Shown: positions 35,261 to 47,000, counted from the stretch's first letter. The stretch is 64,000 nucleotides of DNA from an uncultured Polaribacter sp. (GCF_947501385.1 NZ_CANMVP010000012.1:81957-145956), one strand, 5' to 3'. A program made the numbers and translations. The notes: generated by a model from the letters alone, not told the origin.

Positions 35261-35332
35261 TAGATTCCTATTTTCATAGGAATAAGCGATTCACACAAAA
35301 TTCTTTATAGAATTTTGGTTCTCTGCTTACAT
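35261..35332. repeat. Two-hairpin repeat ending at the icmF stop codon
   Basis: TAGATTCCTATTTTCATAGG makes the first hairpin and AAAATTCTTTATAGAATTTT the second. The end CTGCTTACAT supplies the TTA at 35327-35329, which is the reverse complement of the mutase stop codon. Same pattern as 20125-20198. Confidence 0.7.
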
Positions 35333-38300
35333 ATTTCTACGATATTGTCCACCCACTTTAAACAACGCTTCTGTAATTTGCCCTAAAGAACATACTTTAG
35401 TCGCTTCCATCAATTTGTCAAATAAATTTTCATTCTGAATGGCAGCTTCTTGTAAAATGGCAATTTGTTCCACCACTTTATTCGGATTCGCTTTATTCAA
35501 TAATTCTTTCGTCTGAATTTGGAATTGCTTTTCTTCTTCAGTAGCACGTATCACTTCTGCAGGTTGCACCGTTGGCGATCCTTTAGAACTTAAAAATGTA
35601 TTTACCCCAATAATTGGGAATTCTCCGGTGTGCTTTAACGTTTCATAATACAAACTTTCTTCTTGTATTTTAGAACGTTGATACATGGTTTCCATCGCGC
35701 CTAAAACACCTCCACGTTCTGTAATTCTATCAAATTCTAACAACACAGCTTCTTCTACTAAATCCGTTAGCTCTTCAATAATAAAAGCACCTTGAATCGG
35801 ATTTTCATTTTTAGTCAACCCTAATTCTTTATTGATAATCAGTTGAATAGCCATGGCTCGTCTTACAGATTCTTCTGTTGGCGTTGTAATGGCTTCGTCG
35901 TAGGCATTGGTATGTAAAGAATTACAGTTGTCATTTATGGCATACAATGCTTGAAGCGTAGTTCTAATGTCATTGAAGTCTATTTCTTGCGCGTGTAAAG
36001 AACGTCCAGAAGTCTGAATATGGTATTTTAACATTTGTGCTCTAGAGTTGGCTCCGTATTTATTCTTCATCGCTTTTGCCCAAATTTTACGAGCAACGCG
36101 TCCAATCACAGAATATTCTGGATCAATTCCGTTGGAGAAGAAAAATGATAAGTTGGGTCCGAATTTATTAATATCCATTCCACGACTTAAATAATACTCT
36201 ACATAGGTAAATCCGTTAGATAAAGTCAATGCCAATTGTGTAATTGGATTGGCACCCGCTTCTGCAATATGATAACCAGAAATAGACACCGAATAAAAGT
36301 TTCTCACTTGTTTTTCGATAAAGTATTCTTGCACATCACCCATCAATCGCAACGCAAATTCCGTAGAAAAAATACAGGTATTTTGTGCTTGGTCTTCCTT
36401 TAAAATATCGGCTTGTACCGTTCCTCTAACTTGCGCTAAAGTGTCTTTTTTAATTTCTTGATAAACGTCTTGTGGTAAAACTAAATCACCTGTTAATCCT
36501 AATAATAGCAACCCTAAACCATTATTTCCTTCAGGCAATTTCCCTTGGTAAACAGGTCTGTTTAAATCTTTTGAATCGTAAATTTCTTGGAACTTTGCTT
36601 CAACCTCTTTTTCTAATTTGTTTTCTTTGATGTATTTCTCACAATTCTGATCAATTGCCGCATTCATAAAGAAACCTAACAACATGGGGGCAGGACCATT
36701 AATGGTCATAGAAACAGACGTCATATGATGGCTTAGATCAAAACCAGAATATAATTTTTTGGCATCGTCTAAACAACAAATAGAAACCCCTGCATTTCCA
36801 ATTTTTCCATAAATATCGGGTCTATGTCCAGGATCATTCCCATATAGAGTCACAGAATCAAAAGCCGTTGATAAACGTTTTGCATCCATACCCAAACTCA
36901 CATAATGAAAACGTCTGTTGGTTCTTTCTGGACCACCTTCACCCGCAAACATTCTTGTTGGGTCTTCACCTGTTCTTTTAAACGGATATAAACCTGCTGT
37001 ATACGGAAATTCTCCAGGAACATTTTCTTGTAAATTCCAACGTAATACATCTCCCCAAGCTTGGTATTTCGGCAAACTTACCTTTGGTATTTTTGAGTGT
37101 GACAGCGACTCGCTGTGGGTTTCGATCTTAATTTCTTTATCACGAACCTTAAAGGTGTAAATAGGATCTTTGTATTTCTGAACTGTTTCTTGCCAATTGA
37201 GAATGATTTCCCAATTGTAAGGATCAAGATTTAATTTTACTTTTTCGAATTGTGCTAATAATAGTTTTATAAATTCCTTGTCATCTCGAGCGGAGTCGAG
37301 AGACAGAATCTCATCTTCATCCAACCCGGTTTTACTTAATAATGAGGTCTCGACTGCGCTCGACCAGACATTTTCTCCCAAAGATAAAATCGTTTGAAAA
37401 ATTCCATATAATTTTTGAGCTACAATAACTTGTTCATCCGCTTTTTGATCATAAGACCTGTTGCTTTCTGCAATTTCTGATAAGTAACGAACTCTTGCAG
37501 GAGGAATCACATAGATTTTTTCAGACATTGCTGCTGAAATTTCCATCTTAGACTTTAAATCGACTCCTGTTTTTTCTACCAATGTATCCATAATCGCTTT
37601 GTACAGTGAGTTCATTCCTGGATCGTTAAATTGCGATGCGATAGTTCCAAAAACAGGCATGTCATCCATATGTACATTCCATAAATTATTGTTGCGCATG
37701 TATTGTTTTTTTACATCGCGAATGGCATCTAAAGCGCCACGTTTATCAAACTTATTGATGGCAACTAAATCAGCAAAATCAAGCATGTCGATTTTCTCTA
37801 ATTGGGTTGCCGCTCCAAATTCTGGTGTCATTACATATAAAGAAGTATCAGAATGCTCTATGATTTCTGTATCTGATTGTCCAATTCCAGAAGTTTCTAA
37901 TATAATTAAATCAAACTCAGCTGCTTTTAAAACTTGAATCGCTTCATTTACATATTTAGACAGCGCCAAATTAGACTGACGCGTTGCTAAAGAACGCATA
38001 TACACACGTTTGTTATTAATGGCGTTCATACGAATTCTATCGCCTAAAAGTGCACCACCTGTTTTTCTTTTGGATGGATCAACAGAAATTAATCCAATAG
38101 TTTTTTCTGGAAAATCAATTAAAAAACGTCTCACCAATTCATCCACCAAAGAAGATTTTCCTGAGCCACCAGTTCCTGTAATTCCTAAAACTGGTGAAGC
38201 CCCTCCCAACCTCCCCAAAGGGGAGGAGTTCCAATCTTTGCGGAAAATTTTCTCAAAATCTGTGTGATTATTTTCTGCCAGAGAAATTAATCTTGCAATT

Positions 38301-38860
38301 GTATTAACTTCTTTATTTTTTAAATTTTCTAATACCTTTGCACTACCTAGTTCTAACAACCAATCGCCATCCTCATTACACACTTTGCCACCCGACTGTT
38401 TCTCTCCTTCGGGGAGATTGAGAGGGGCTTCGGATTTCTGTACCAAATCATTAATCATTCCTTGCAAACCCATAGAGCGTCCATCATCTGGAGCATAAAT
38501 TCTGGTAATTCCATAATCCATCAAATCTTTAATTTCTTCAGGAAGAATTACACCACCACCTCCACCAAAAATCTTGATGTGTGTTGCATTTTTTTCTTTT
38601 AATAAATCAAACATGTATTTGAAATACTCATTATGCCCACCTTGATAAGAAGTAATTGCAATGGCATTTACATCTTCTTGAATGGCACAATTCACTACTT
38701 CTTCAACACTTCTGTCGTGTCCTAAATGAATTACTTCAACTCCGGTAGATTGTATAATTCTACGCATGATATTGATGGCAGCATCATGACCGTCAAAAAG
38801 CGCGGCAGCAGTTACAATTCTAACTTTATATGTTGGTTTATAAGGTGCAATTTGTTCCAT
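35327..38860 (-). CDS. icmF: IcmF, fused isobutyryl-CoA/acyl-CoA mutase with G-protein domain
   Basis: The 1177-residue protein has the domain order of IcmF. A B12-binding domain (residues 1 to about 140; [36 protein letters not shown]) is followed by a MeaB-type GTPase (P-loop [33 protein letters not shown]). The mutase catalytic domain (from about 600; [39 protein letters not shown]) completes it. It isomerises branched and straight acyl-CoAs using adenosylcobalamin. It is longer than usual because three short insertions of dispersed-repeat sequence are read in frame at about residues 143-153, 210-222 and 497-527. Its stop codon lies inside another repeat. It is a single gene. Confidence 0.93.
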   Translation of the reverse strand: MEQIAPYKPTYKVRIVTAAALFDGHDAAINIMRRIIQSTGVEVIHLGHDRSVEEVVNCAIQEDVNAIAITSYQGGHNEYFKYMFDLLKEKNATHIKIFGGGGGVILPEEIKDLMDYGITRIYAPDDGRSMGLQGMINDLVQKSEAPLNLPEGEKQSGGKVCNEDGDWLLELGSAKVLENLKNKEVNTIARLISLAENNHTDFEKIFRKDWNSSPLGRLGGASPVLGITGTGGSGKSSLVDELVRRFLIDFPEKTIGLISVDPSKRKTGGALLGDRIRMNAINNKRVYMRSLATRQSNLALSKYVNEAIQVLKAAEFDLIILETSGIGQSDTEIIEHSDTSLYVMTPEFGAATQLEKIDMLDFADLVAINKFDKRGALDAIRDVKKQYMRNNNLWNVHMDDMPVFGTIASQFNDPGMNSLYKAIMDTLVEKTGVDLKSKMEISAAMSEKIYVIPPARVRYLSEIAESNRSYDQKADEQVIVAQKLYGIFQTILSLGENVWSSAVETSLLSKTGLDEDEILSLDSARDDKEFIKLLLAQFEKVKLNLDPYNWEIILNWQETVQKYKDPIYTFKVRDKEIKIETHSESLSHSKIPKVSLPKYQAWGDVLRWNLQENVPGEFPYTAGLYPFKRTGEDPTRMFAGEGGPERTNRRFHYVSLGMDAKRLSTAFDSVTLYGNDPGHRPDIYGKIGNAGVSICCLDDAKKLYSGFDLSHHMTSVSMTINGPAPMLLGFFMNAAIDQNCEKYIKENKLEKEVEAKFQEIYDSKDLNRPVYQGKLPEGNNGLGLLLLGLTGDLVLPQDVYQEIKKDTLAQVRGTVQADILKEDQAQNTCIFSTEFALRLMGDVQEYFIEKQVRNFYSVSISGYHIAEAGANPITQLALTLSNGFTYVEYYLSRGMDINKFGPNLSFFFSNGIDPEYSVIGRVARKIWAKAMKNKYGANSRAQMLKYHIQTSGRSLHAQEIDFNDIRTTLQALYAINDNCNSLHTNAYDEAITTPTEESVRRAMAIQLIINKELGLTKNENPIQGAFIIEELTDLVEEAVLLEFDRITERGGVLGAMETMYQRSKIQEESLYYETLKHTGEFPIIGVNTFLSSKGSPTVQPAEVIRATEEEKQFQIQTKELLNKANPNKVVEQIAILQEAAIQNENLFDKLMEATKVCSLGQITEALFKVGGQYRRNM
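37280..37370. repeat. Repeat-derived insert in icmF (TCGAG...CTCGA arms)
   Basis: Arms CTCGAGCGGAGTCGAGAGAC and GTCTCGACTGCGCTCGACCA flank a middle segment. The GCGGAGTCGAG core is shared with the intergenic repeat at 33746. The insert is translated in frame between the G-domain and mutase domain. Confidence 0.7.
38196..38232. repeat. GC-rich repeat in icmF, first orientation
   Basis: GAAGCCCCTCCCAACCTCCC followed by CAAAGGGGAGG is read on the minus strand as [13 protein letters not shown] just before the P-loop. It is far richer in GC than its neighbourhood and matches the insert at 38403 in the opposite direction. Confidence 0.7.
38403..38432. repeat. GC-rich repeat in icmF, opposite orientation
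   Basis: On the minus strand it reads GAAGCCCCTCTCAATCTCCC then CGAAGGAGAG, giving residues [13 protein letters not shown]. This is the same repeat as 38196-38232 but inverted, about 170 bp away. Confidence 0.7.
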
Positions 38861-38941
38861 TCGTAATAAATGTTTGATTTTAGGTGTGCAATTTACGAAA
38901 ATCTTAAAAATTATTGATGATGATTAGTAAAGTCTTAAAGA

Positions 38942-39692
<751 letters not shown>

Positions 39693-39694
<2 letters not shown>

Positions 39695-39890
39695 GAATTT
39701 TATTAATAGCTTAAAAACACCCAAATTTTCTAAAGTAAATTTTTATTTCTACGAAATCAAATCTAAACATTTTTTAGGAAATAGAAAAAGTCAAGATGAG
39801 TATACTCTTATAAGCTTAATTGATTTTCAAATATTTGGCATATTTTTTGATTACTTTAAAGAAGTTTTCATCATTAAATTAAATAATTAA
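39693..39890 (+). CDS. Possible 65-residue hypothetical protein
   Basis: An open frame of 65 residues rich in Phe, Lys and Ile (ISLIDFQIFGIFFDYFKEVF) ends 11 bp before the DUF4136 gene. I do not recognise it. Its start lies head-to-head on the start of the carboxypeptidase, sharing CATG. It may be a true small gene that precedes the lipoprotein, or chance coding; there is no supporting motif. Confidence 0.35.
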
Positions 39891-39901
39891 AATATTTTTA
39901 T

Positions 39902-40444
39902 ATGAAATTTTTAAAACATTTTATTTTAGCCTTTGCTATTACTTTGACCTCGTGTAGTTCTATAAAAGTTAACACAGATTATGATACCAAGGTTGACTTT
40001 AGTAAATATAAAACCTTTGCTTTTTATAAAACAGGTATTGACAAAGCAGATATTTCTGATCTGGACAAACGAAGAATTTTAAGAGCAATAGAAGCTGAAC
40101 TTACTGATTTAGGAATGATAAAGTCTGAAGATCCAGATATGCTGGTTAGTATTTTTACAAAATCTAGAGAAAAGGTAAACGTAAACCAAAATAATTTTGG
40201 CTACGGTTTTGGTTGGGGTTGGAATCCATGGATGTGGAATGGTATGAACAATAACGTAAACGTTTCTCAATATACAGAAGGTACTTTATTTATTGATTTT
40301 ATTGACAAAGAAAAAAAGGAGTTGGTTTGGCAAGGTATTGGTACTGGTGCTCTAAAAATGGATGATAGAGAGAAAAAGGAAATTAGAATAAAAGAATTTG
40401 TAAAAGAAATTGTTTCTAGGTTTCCTCCAGGAAGAAAAAAATAA
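39902..40444 (+). CDS. DUF4136 lipoprotein
   Basis: The 180-residue protein has a lipobox (ITLTSCSS). Its DUF4136 domain is recognised by VNTDYDTKVDFSKYKTFAFY at the mature start and GTLFIDFIDKEKKELVWQG near the end. A glycine/tryptophan/asparagine-rich stretch (FGWGWNPWMWNGMNNN) lies between. The family is periplasmic or outer-membrane-bound and has no known role. A terminator follows at 40454. Confidence 0.9.
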   Translation: MKFLKHFILAFAITLTSCSSIKVNTDYDTKVDFSKYKTFAFYKTGIDKADISDLDKRRILRAIEAELTDLGMIKSEDPDMLVSIFTKSREKVNVNQNNFGYGFGWGWNPWMWNGMNNNVNVSQYTEGTLFIDFIDKEKKELVWQGIGTGALKMDDREKKEIRIKEFVKEIVSRFPPGRKK

Positions 40445-40453
40445 ATTATAATT

Positions 40454-40477
40454 AGCGTTCTTTTGAACGCTTTTTTT
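40454..40477 (+). terminator. Rho-independent terminator after DUF4136 gene
   Basis: AGCGTTC-TTTT-GAACGCT with 7-bp arms followed by a run of T residues. Confidence 0.85.
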
Positions 40478-40491
40478 ATGCTATAAAGTGA

Positions 40492-40499
40492 TATTTTTG
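40492..40499 (+). promoter_or_regulatory. -7 box (TATTTTTG), probably leaderless start
   Basis: A perfect TAnnTTTG box ends 4 nt before the ATG at 40504, so transcription would begin at or next to the start codon. Confidence 0.65.
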
Positions 40500-40503
40500 C
40501 GAC

Positions 40504-40671
40504 ATGTATAATAAAAGAATACCTTTGGAAGAAGGAGATTGTTATTTAAATGAACAAGGCTATAAAGTTTTTACAGAACAATTCCATATAAAAAGAGGGT
40601 ATTGTTGTAAAAGTGGTTGTAAACATTGTCCTTATGGATATGATAAAAAAACAGATAGTTTTAATTCATAG
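40504..40671 (+). CDS. DUF5522-like cysteine protein (55 residues)
   Basis: The frame starts MYNKRIPLEEGDCYLNEQGY and has HIKRGYCCKSGCKHCPYGYD near the end. The CCxxGCxHCPYGY block is the hallmark of the DUF5522 family of small proteins, which likely bind a metal or an iron-sulfur centre through the four cysteines. It is cytoplasmic, with no leader. It lies between a terminator and the DUF4197 gene and has its own promoter box. It falls below common gene-finder length limits. Confidence 0.85.
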   Translation: MYNKRIPLEEGDCYLNEQGYKVFTEQFHIKRGYCCKSGCKHCPYGYDKKTDSFNS

Positions 40672-40720
40672 TAATTTTTAAAGAGATTGAGTTTTATATA
40701 GAAAAGATAATTTAGAAAAA

Positions 40721-41428
40721 ATGGTAAAAAGAATTTTAGTTTTAATAGTTGCAATTCAATTTGCAGGATGTGCAGAATTACAAAATGTTGTAAATAATTT
40801 ACCAGGTGGTGGTTTATCAGAAGCTCAAATTGGTAATGGTTTAAGACAAGCTTTAGATAATGGAATTCAAAATCAGGTATCTAAACTAACTTCTCAAGAT
40901 GGTTTTTATAGAAACGAGTTGGTGAAAATTTTATTACCAGAAGAATTACAAGCGGTAGATAATGGTTTGCGAAGGTTGGGCCTTAGTAACTTAGCAGATG
41001 AAGGTATAAAAGTTTTAAATAGGGCAGCAGAAGATGCTGTAAAAACGGCTACACCAATTTTTGTAAATGCTGTAAAAGGAATTACTTTTAACGATGCAAA
41101 AAATATCCTTTTAGGAGCTAATAATGCTGCAACAAATTATCTTCAGGCAAAAACGCAACAAAACTTATATCAAAGTTTTAATCCTGTTATAGAAGCGTCT
41201 TTTTCTAAAGTTGGAGCAGACAAAGTTTGGAACAATTTAATTACAAGATATAATTCGATTCCTTTTGTAAATAAAGTAAATCCAGATTTAACAGATTATG
41301 TAACTTCACAGGCTTTAAAGGGGGTTTTTACCATGATTGAAGTAGAAGAAATAGGAATTCGTGAGAAAGTAGGACTAAGAAATACTGCTCTTTTAAGACA
41401 AGTTTTTGCGCTACAGGATAAAAAATAA
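40721..41428 (+). CDS. DUF4197 lipoprotein
   Basis: The 235-residue protein has a short lipoprotein leader (LVLIVAIQFAGCAE). The DUF4197 family pattern is LSEAQIGNGLRQALDNGIQN, FYRNELVKILLPEEL, PIFVNAVKGITFNDAKNIL and VTSQALKGVFTMIEVEE. It is predicted to be helical and periplasmic; its function is unknown. It is 49 bp after the DUF5522-like gene, possibly in the same transcript. Confidence 0.92.
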   Translation: MVKRILVLIVAIQFAGCAELQNVVNNLPGGGLSEAQIGNGLRQALDNGIQNQVSKLTSQDGFYRNELVKILLPEELQAVDNGLRRLGLSNLADEGIKVLNRAAEDAVKTATPIFVNAVKGITFNDAKNILLGANNAATNYLQAKTQQNLYQSFNPVIEASFSKVGADKVWNNLITRYNSIPFVNKVNPDLTDYVTSQALKGVFTMIEVEEIGIREKVGLRNTALLRQVFALQDKK

Positions 41429-41488
41429 TGTAATTAATTCATTATCAATAAAATAATTCATTATATTTAAGTCCCTAAATTTAAATAA

Positions 41489-41677
41489 ATGTCACGGATC
41501 AATCAACTACATACCTATAGAAAACATTTAGAAGATAGATATTTCCGCTTATTGGAAAAGTCTAATGACTATCGTTTTATAGATGAAACTAAAAGTGATT
41601 CTGCGGCTTTTAAAGCGATGAAAATCTTAGGGAAGTTGAATAAATTAAATTACTTACAACATAAATTTTCCATTTAA
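41489..41677 (+). CDS. Small basic hypothetical protein (62 residues)
   Basis: A predicted helical protein starting MSRINQLHTYRKHLEDRYFR, with a LLEKSNDYRFIDETKSDSAA stretch. I do not recognise it. It has no signal or membrane segment. The ATG is 60 bp after the DUF4197 stop. Coding is supported by its regular composition only. Confidence 0.6.
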   Translation: MSRINQLHTYRKHLEDRYFRLLEKSNDYRFIDETKSDSAAFKAMKILGKLNKLNYLQHKFSI

Positions 41678-41817
41678 TCGAATGAATTCCTCTCGATGTT
41701 CGCGTAGGCTATAGATTAATTTTTATTTTTTAGGATTTTATAAAACCAAGTTTAAAAATATTTTTGTTTGGATTTCTTTAATAAAATCAATTCTTTGAAG
41801 AACTCTAAACTTCGAAT

Positions 41818-42963
41818 TCATACATTTTCCTTTTTTATTGTAGAAATGTAAGGGATGGCAATATGAGTAATAACCCCACTATTGTCTTTTTTGTTTTTCA
41901 TAAAAAAATTGAAATTGTCTTTATAGAGACTTTGCAATCTTTCTAGCGTATTGGTTAAGCCAATATTTTTATGAGTGATTAAAAATTTTTTTGGAATAAG
42001 TTTACCATTATTCGCAATGGTTATAATTACCATCTCACCTTCTCTCTCAATAGAAAGATATACGTCTAAGTCTGTTTTATCATAAGAATAGCCATGTTTT
42101 ATAGAGTTTTCTATAATAGGCTGTAATAAAAAAATTGGAAATTGAGCTTGCAGCAGCTTGTCGTCAATATCAGAGATAAATGTAAAATGATCTGGAAACC
42201 GAACCTCAAGAATATTGATATATTTTACCAAGGTATTCAGTTCTTGCTCTAAGGTAATCAAATTTTGATCTTTAACATCTAAAAAATCTCTTAGCAATCC
42301 ACCAAGATCTGCCACAGTATTTTGTGCTTGCTTTGTATCTGTTTCGATTAAACTTGAAATGCTATTTAGTGTATTAAATAAAAAATGAGGATGTAAGTTT
42401 GATTTTAATAAATTGAGTTTGGTATTGTTTAATTGAATGGAAAGCTTTGATTTTTGTGCTTCAATTTTTTTGAGTTCTTCAATATAATAATAAATATAAA
42501 TGATGCCAACCATGGCAGTATATATCAAGAAATTTAAATCAGCCACATTTATAAAATTCTCGAAAGTAAAGTTTTTTAAAGCGGTTTTTAGAGAGAGTTG
42601 CCTAGTGATAAGTTCAATAAATGTAATTGAGAAAAAAATAACCCAACCGATGATAAACGAAAAAAAAAAATGAATAAATAGTATTTTACGCCACTGCATT
42701 TTTCTTACAATCATTCTTTTTGTAATTATAGATATCAAAATCATAAATAGAATAACTGCTACCCAATCTAGAAATAAATAGTTAAAAAAAAGTAAAAACC
42801 AATTAACATTTTCTACGTTTAACTCTCCTGTATCAATTGATCTAAAAATTTCATAGGTTAACTTGATTCCAGAGAGTATAACAACTACAGAATAGTAAAA
42901 AGTAAGAATTATAATTAGTTTTTTGTCGAAATATTTCCGTAGTTTTAAAATTATGTTAAACAC
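41818..42963 (-). CDS. LytS-like sensor histidine kinase
   Basis: The 381-residue protein has four membrane helices in the first 165 residues (about 13-35, 55-85, 95-120 and 145-165). It continues with the His_kinase (PF06580) type phosphoacceptor block NLHPHFLFNTLNSISSL and an ATPase domain (QPIIENSIKHGYSY, NIGLTNTLERLQSLY). There is no periplasmic sensor of note. It starts at a GTG that overlaps the regulator gene by 8 bp. It phosphorylates the adjacent LytTR regulator and probably controls the SusC/SusD genes divergent from the pair. Confidence 0.92.
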   Translation of the reverse strand: MFNIILKLRKYFDKKLIIILTFYYSVVVILSGIKLTYEIFRSIDTGELNVENVNWFLLFFNYLFLDWVAVILFMILISIITKRMIVRKMQWRKILFIHFFFSFIIGWVIFFSITFIELITRQLSLKTALKNFTFENFINVADLNFLIYTAMVGIIYIYYYIEELKKIEAQKSKLSIQLNNTKLNLLKSNLHPHFLFNTLNSISSLIETDTKQAQNTVADLGGLLRDFLDVKDQNLITLEQELNTLVKYINILEVRFPDHFTFISDIDDKLLQAQFPIFLLQPIIENSIKHGYSYDKTDLDVYLSIEREGEMVIITIANNGKLIPKKFLITHKNIGLTNTLERLQSLYKDNFNFFMKNKKDNSGVITHIAIPYISTIKKENV

Positions 42964-43738
42964 CCATTAATTTTTGAAATTCTTTTTTATATCCTTTACT
43001 TACTCTTAGGAGTTTTCCATCTGTAGTTTTTATATCAATTTCCCCATAGTTTGAGTGTATAAGCTCACTTATATAATTGATATTTACGATTGATGAGCGA
43101 TGAATTCGAACGAATTCATTGTGGTTTAATCTTTTAATCAAACTAGATAAAGATTCTCTTAGTAAATGTTTTTTATCATTTGTAAACACTTCTGCATAGT
43201 AGCCAGAAGCCAAAATATATTTTACTTCGGCAGTGTTTAAGAAAGAAACTTTATTGCCTAGTTTTACAGGAAGCTTATTAATTTTTTGATGAAAACTTTC
43301 AGAGGGTTCTGTTTTTTGAATAAAATCTAATAAGTTATTTATTTTATGCTCAAAAGAAAAGAAATTATTGTTCTTTATATACTCGATAGCTTTAGATACG
43401 GAATGCAAAAAACGTTGATCTTTAAAGGGTTTTAATAGATAATCAAAAGCAAAATACTCGAATGCTTGAAGGGCAAATTCATCATAGGCAGAAACAAAAA
43501 TAACGATGGGTTTTTTTTGTGTTTTTATTTTACTTAGGATATCAAATCCATTCATATCCTTCAGCTGAATGTCTAAAAATATTAAATCAGGTTGCAAACT
43601 ATCAATTTTTAAAATTGCTTTTTTTCCCGTGTTACAAGTCTCCATAAGCTCTAAGTCAGGAATATCTTCAAGAAGATTTATAATTCTTTGTCTTGCGAGT
43701 GTTTCATCGTCAATAATAATCACAGATATTTTTTTCAT
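42956..43738 (-). CDS. LytTR-family response regulator
   Basis: The start is taken as the ATG at 43738. The 260-residue protein has a receiver domain (acidic pocket VIIIDDET, phosphoacceptor Asp56 in LIFLDIQLKDMNGF, conserved Lys in LLKPFKD). A LytTR DNA-binding domain follows (about 150-258; KLGNKVSFLNTAEVKYILAS, RIHRSSIVNINYI). LytTR proteins bind imperfect direct repeats. Its likely target lies in the 298-bp divergent region 43739-44036 in front of the SusC gene and its own start. Confidence 0.95.
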   Translation of the reverse strand: MKKISVIIIDDETLARQRIINLLEDIPDLELMETCNTGKKAILKIDSLQPDLIFLDIQLKDMNGFDILSKIKTQKKPIVIFVSAYDEFALQAFEYFAFDYLLKPFKDQRFLHSVSKAIEYIKNNNFFSFEHKINNLLDFIQKTEPSESFHQKINKLPVKLGNKVSFLNTAEVKYILASGYYAEVFTNDKKHLLRESLSSLIKRLNHNEFVRIHRSSIVNINYISELIHSNYGEIDIKTTDGKLLRVSKGYKKEFQKLMGV

Positions 43739-44036
43739 CTTCAAACGAGTTTGTTAAACAAATTAATTAATTTATAATGAACTCCGCTCTCTAAAAAAAG
43801 TTGTTTACATCAAAAATTAAGTTAAAATACTTAGTAATTAAGGGTTTCATTCCAAATTATAGTCTTTCACATCAAATTATTTATCCATTAAATAGAAACA
43901 AAGTAAAATTTATGTCAATGATATCTTTTATAAGGTATTCTGCATCTATTAAAAAGGTATTGACTTCACCTTAACAAAAAATTATGTTAAAGGCATTTAC
44001 TTTTACCATTATAATTTAAACAAAAAATAATTTATT

Positions 44037-47000
44037 ATGAAGCAAAACTATAAGAATGTTGTATTTCTTTTACTTTTTCTAACAGTTATTTTCTCTACAA
44101 ATGCTCAAGAGAAAATAGTATCTGGAAGTGTTAGTGATGATTCGGGGCTGTTGCCTGGAGTTAGCGTTTTAATTAAAGGAACCAATAGGGGAACAGAAAC
44201 TGATTTTAATGGAAACTATTCGATTAGAGCGAATAATGGAGATGTGCTAATTTTTCGCTATCTCGGTTACGAAATTGTTGAAAAAACCGTAGGTAATTCT
44301 TCTACTATAAACGTTGTTATGACAGAGGATAGTAATGTTTTAGATGAAGTGGTTGTGGTTGCTTATGGTACTCAATCTAGAGCATCTCTTACTGGTTCTG
44401 TAAGTGTAATAAGCGCTGAACAAATAGAAAATACTACCTTCTCAAACCCCGTAAAAAGTTTAGAAGGTTTAGTTTCTGGTTTGAGGATAATTCAAGCTAA
44501 CGGGCAACCTGGTTCTGATCCTATTATTAGAATTAGAGGTTTTGGTTCTATTAATGCTGATAGTTCACCACTTATTGTATTAGATGGTATTCCTTACACA
44601 GGGAGTTTAAATAGTATCAATCCACAAGATATAGAATCTACGTCAGTTTTAAAAGATGCATCTTCTACTTCTTTGTATGGTAACAAGGCATCTAATGGTG
44701 TTTTATTAATTACCACAAAAAAAGGATCAAAGAAGAAAACGCAAATAAGTATAGATACTAGAGTTGGTATAACTCAGAGAGCGGCTAAAGAGTATAATAT
44801 TATTAGATCACCAGGACAATTTTATGAATCTTACCATAGTATATTAGCAAATTCTGAATTTTATGCTCAAGGGCAGGCAGGAACACCTGTTACGATGGGT
44901 CAAGCTAGACAAACAGCATCCAACAATTTAGTTGGTGCATTAGGTTATAATCTGTATGATGTTGGAGACGCTGTACTGATTGATCCTGTAACTGGAAGAT
45001 TGAATAGTTCTGCAAATTTGTTAATAAATGAAAACTGGGAAGATTTTTTATTTACAGATAATGCAAATTTTAACTCTACAAATGTAAATATTTCTGGGGG
45101 TTCTGAAGATATAACTTACTATTTCTCTTTAGGGTCAGAAACAAATAACGGATATACTACTGGAAGCAGTTTTAAAAGACAAACAGCTCGTTTAAAAGTT
45201 AGTTCTTCTAAGATAGCTGAGGTAATTTCTTTAAATGGAGATGTGTCTTATACAAAAGCTACTAGTCAAGCAGTTCCTGCTACGGTAACTGCTGCAGGTA
45301 TTCCTACTACAAGCTTTTCTAACGCATTTTCATGGACAAGAAGAATTGCTCCTATCTTTCCTGTTTTTCAATATGATAAAGATTGGAATCCTATACCGGA
45401 TACAAACAATCCAGGAGGTGTTGCTTATGATTTTGGATTTCCACAAATTTTTGATAACGGTACATCAAGAGGGCCTAGGAATTACGCTCCAGGAGAGCAC
45501 CCTCTTGCTGTAATAAACAACACAACGGAAACTACTGAAAGAGATAACTTTAATGCTGCTTTAAGAGCTAAACTTGATTTGCCATTTGGTGTAAAATTTG
45601 AATATGTTATGAACTATTTAACAGAAGTAGACAAAGATGTTGATTTTACTAGACCTGGTGCAGGAGCATTTGCAAAGGCACAAAATGGGCTTTTGACTGT
45701 AGGGAGAGATAATTTTTCTGCTTTTACAAATCAACAACTATTGACCTGGAAAAAAAATAATGGTCCCCATAGTTTTGATGTACTTTTAGGACATGAAACT
45801 TATGAAGAAAAGTTCACAACATTATCTGTTGATAAACGTAATCTTATTTCAGATTTTAGCCCAATATTAGACAATACTGCAGTTTACGTTGGTGCTACTA
45901 ATTACAATACTAGATATTTAACAGAAGGGTATTTTTCTAGATTTATTTATGGATTAGATAACTCTTATTATCTAAACTTAACAGGGAGATATGATGCATC
46001 TTCTGTTTTTGATCCTGAAACACGTTGGGGAGCTTTCTGGTCTGTAGGTGCTTCATGGATTATTAGTAATGAAGACTTTATGAAAGACTCTGATTTTATA
46101 GATTTTGCGAAATTGTCTATAAATTATGGTACTAATGGTAATGATAGAATATTTTATCAAGGCACCTCAGTTCGAAACTTCTTAGCTTATCAAAACCAAG
46201 ATATCATCGGTGAAAATGAAGGGGCATTAACTCAAGATTTTCAGTCCCTAGGAGGTTCAGATATTACATGGGAAAAAGCAGGTCTTTTCGATATTTCTTA
46301 TGAAATGAGTCTTTTTAATAGAGTTAATCTTTCATTAGGTTATTACAGAAAGAAAACTGAAGACCTTCTCTTTAACAATCCATTGCAATTATCAACAGGA
46401 GCATCTGCAAGACCAGAAAACTTTGGTTCTATGGTTAATAGTGGCGTTGAAGTGGAAGTAGCATGGAGTGCCGTAAAGAAAGAAAACTTAAATATTAGTT
46501 TTAACGCTAACCTTTCTACACTTAAAAACGAGCTTACTGAGCTTCCAAAAGATTCAATACAAGTTGGTAACTTTAGAAGAGTTGTAGGTAAGAGTATTTT
46601 TGACTATTTTATGGTTAAGTCTGCGGGTGTAAATGCTGATAATGGAAATGCACAATATTATACAATAGATCAAGCTACTGGCAATCAAATAATAACAGAA
46701 GATTATGCTACTGCAGCTGAAGATGGTAGACAGTTTATAAACAAACAGGCAGTACCAACTATTACAGGTGGTTTTGGGACAAATATACAATTAGGTGATT
46801 TTTCATTAGGTTTACAATTCGCTTATCAGTTAGGCGGGTACGGTGTTGATAATGAGTATTTCGCATTATTAGGTGCTACACGAAATGTTACTAACTTTGC
46901 TGATTATGACAAAACTTGGACTGTAGATAACCCAACAGCCAGCTTGCCTAGAGTTGACCCTTTAAGTCCAAATCAATATAGAATTTCTGATTTATTTTTA

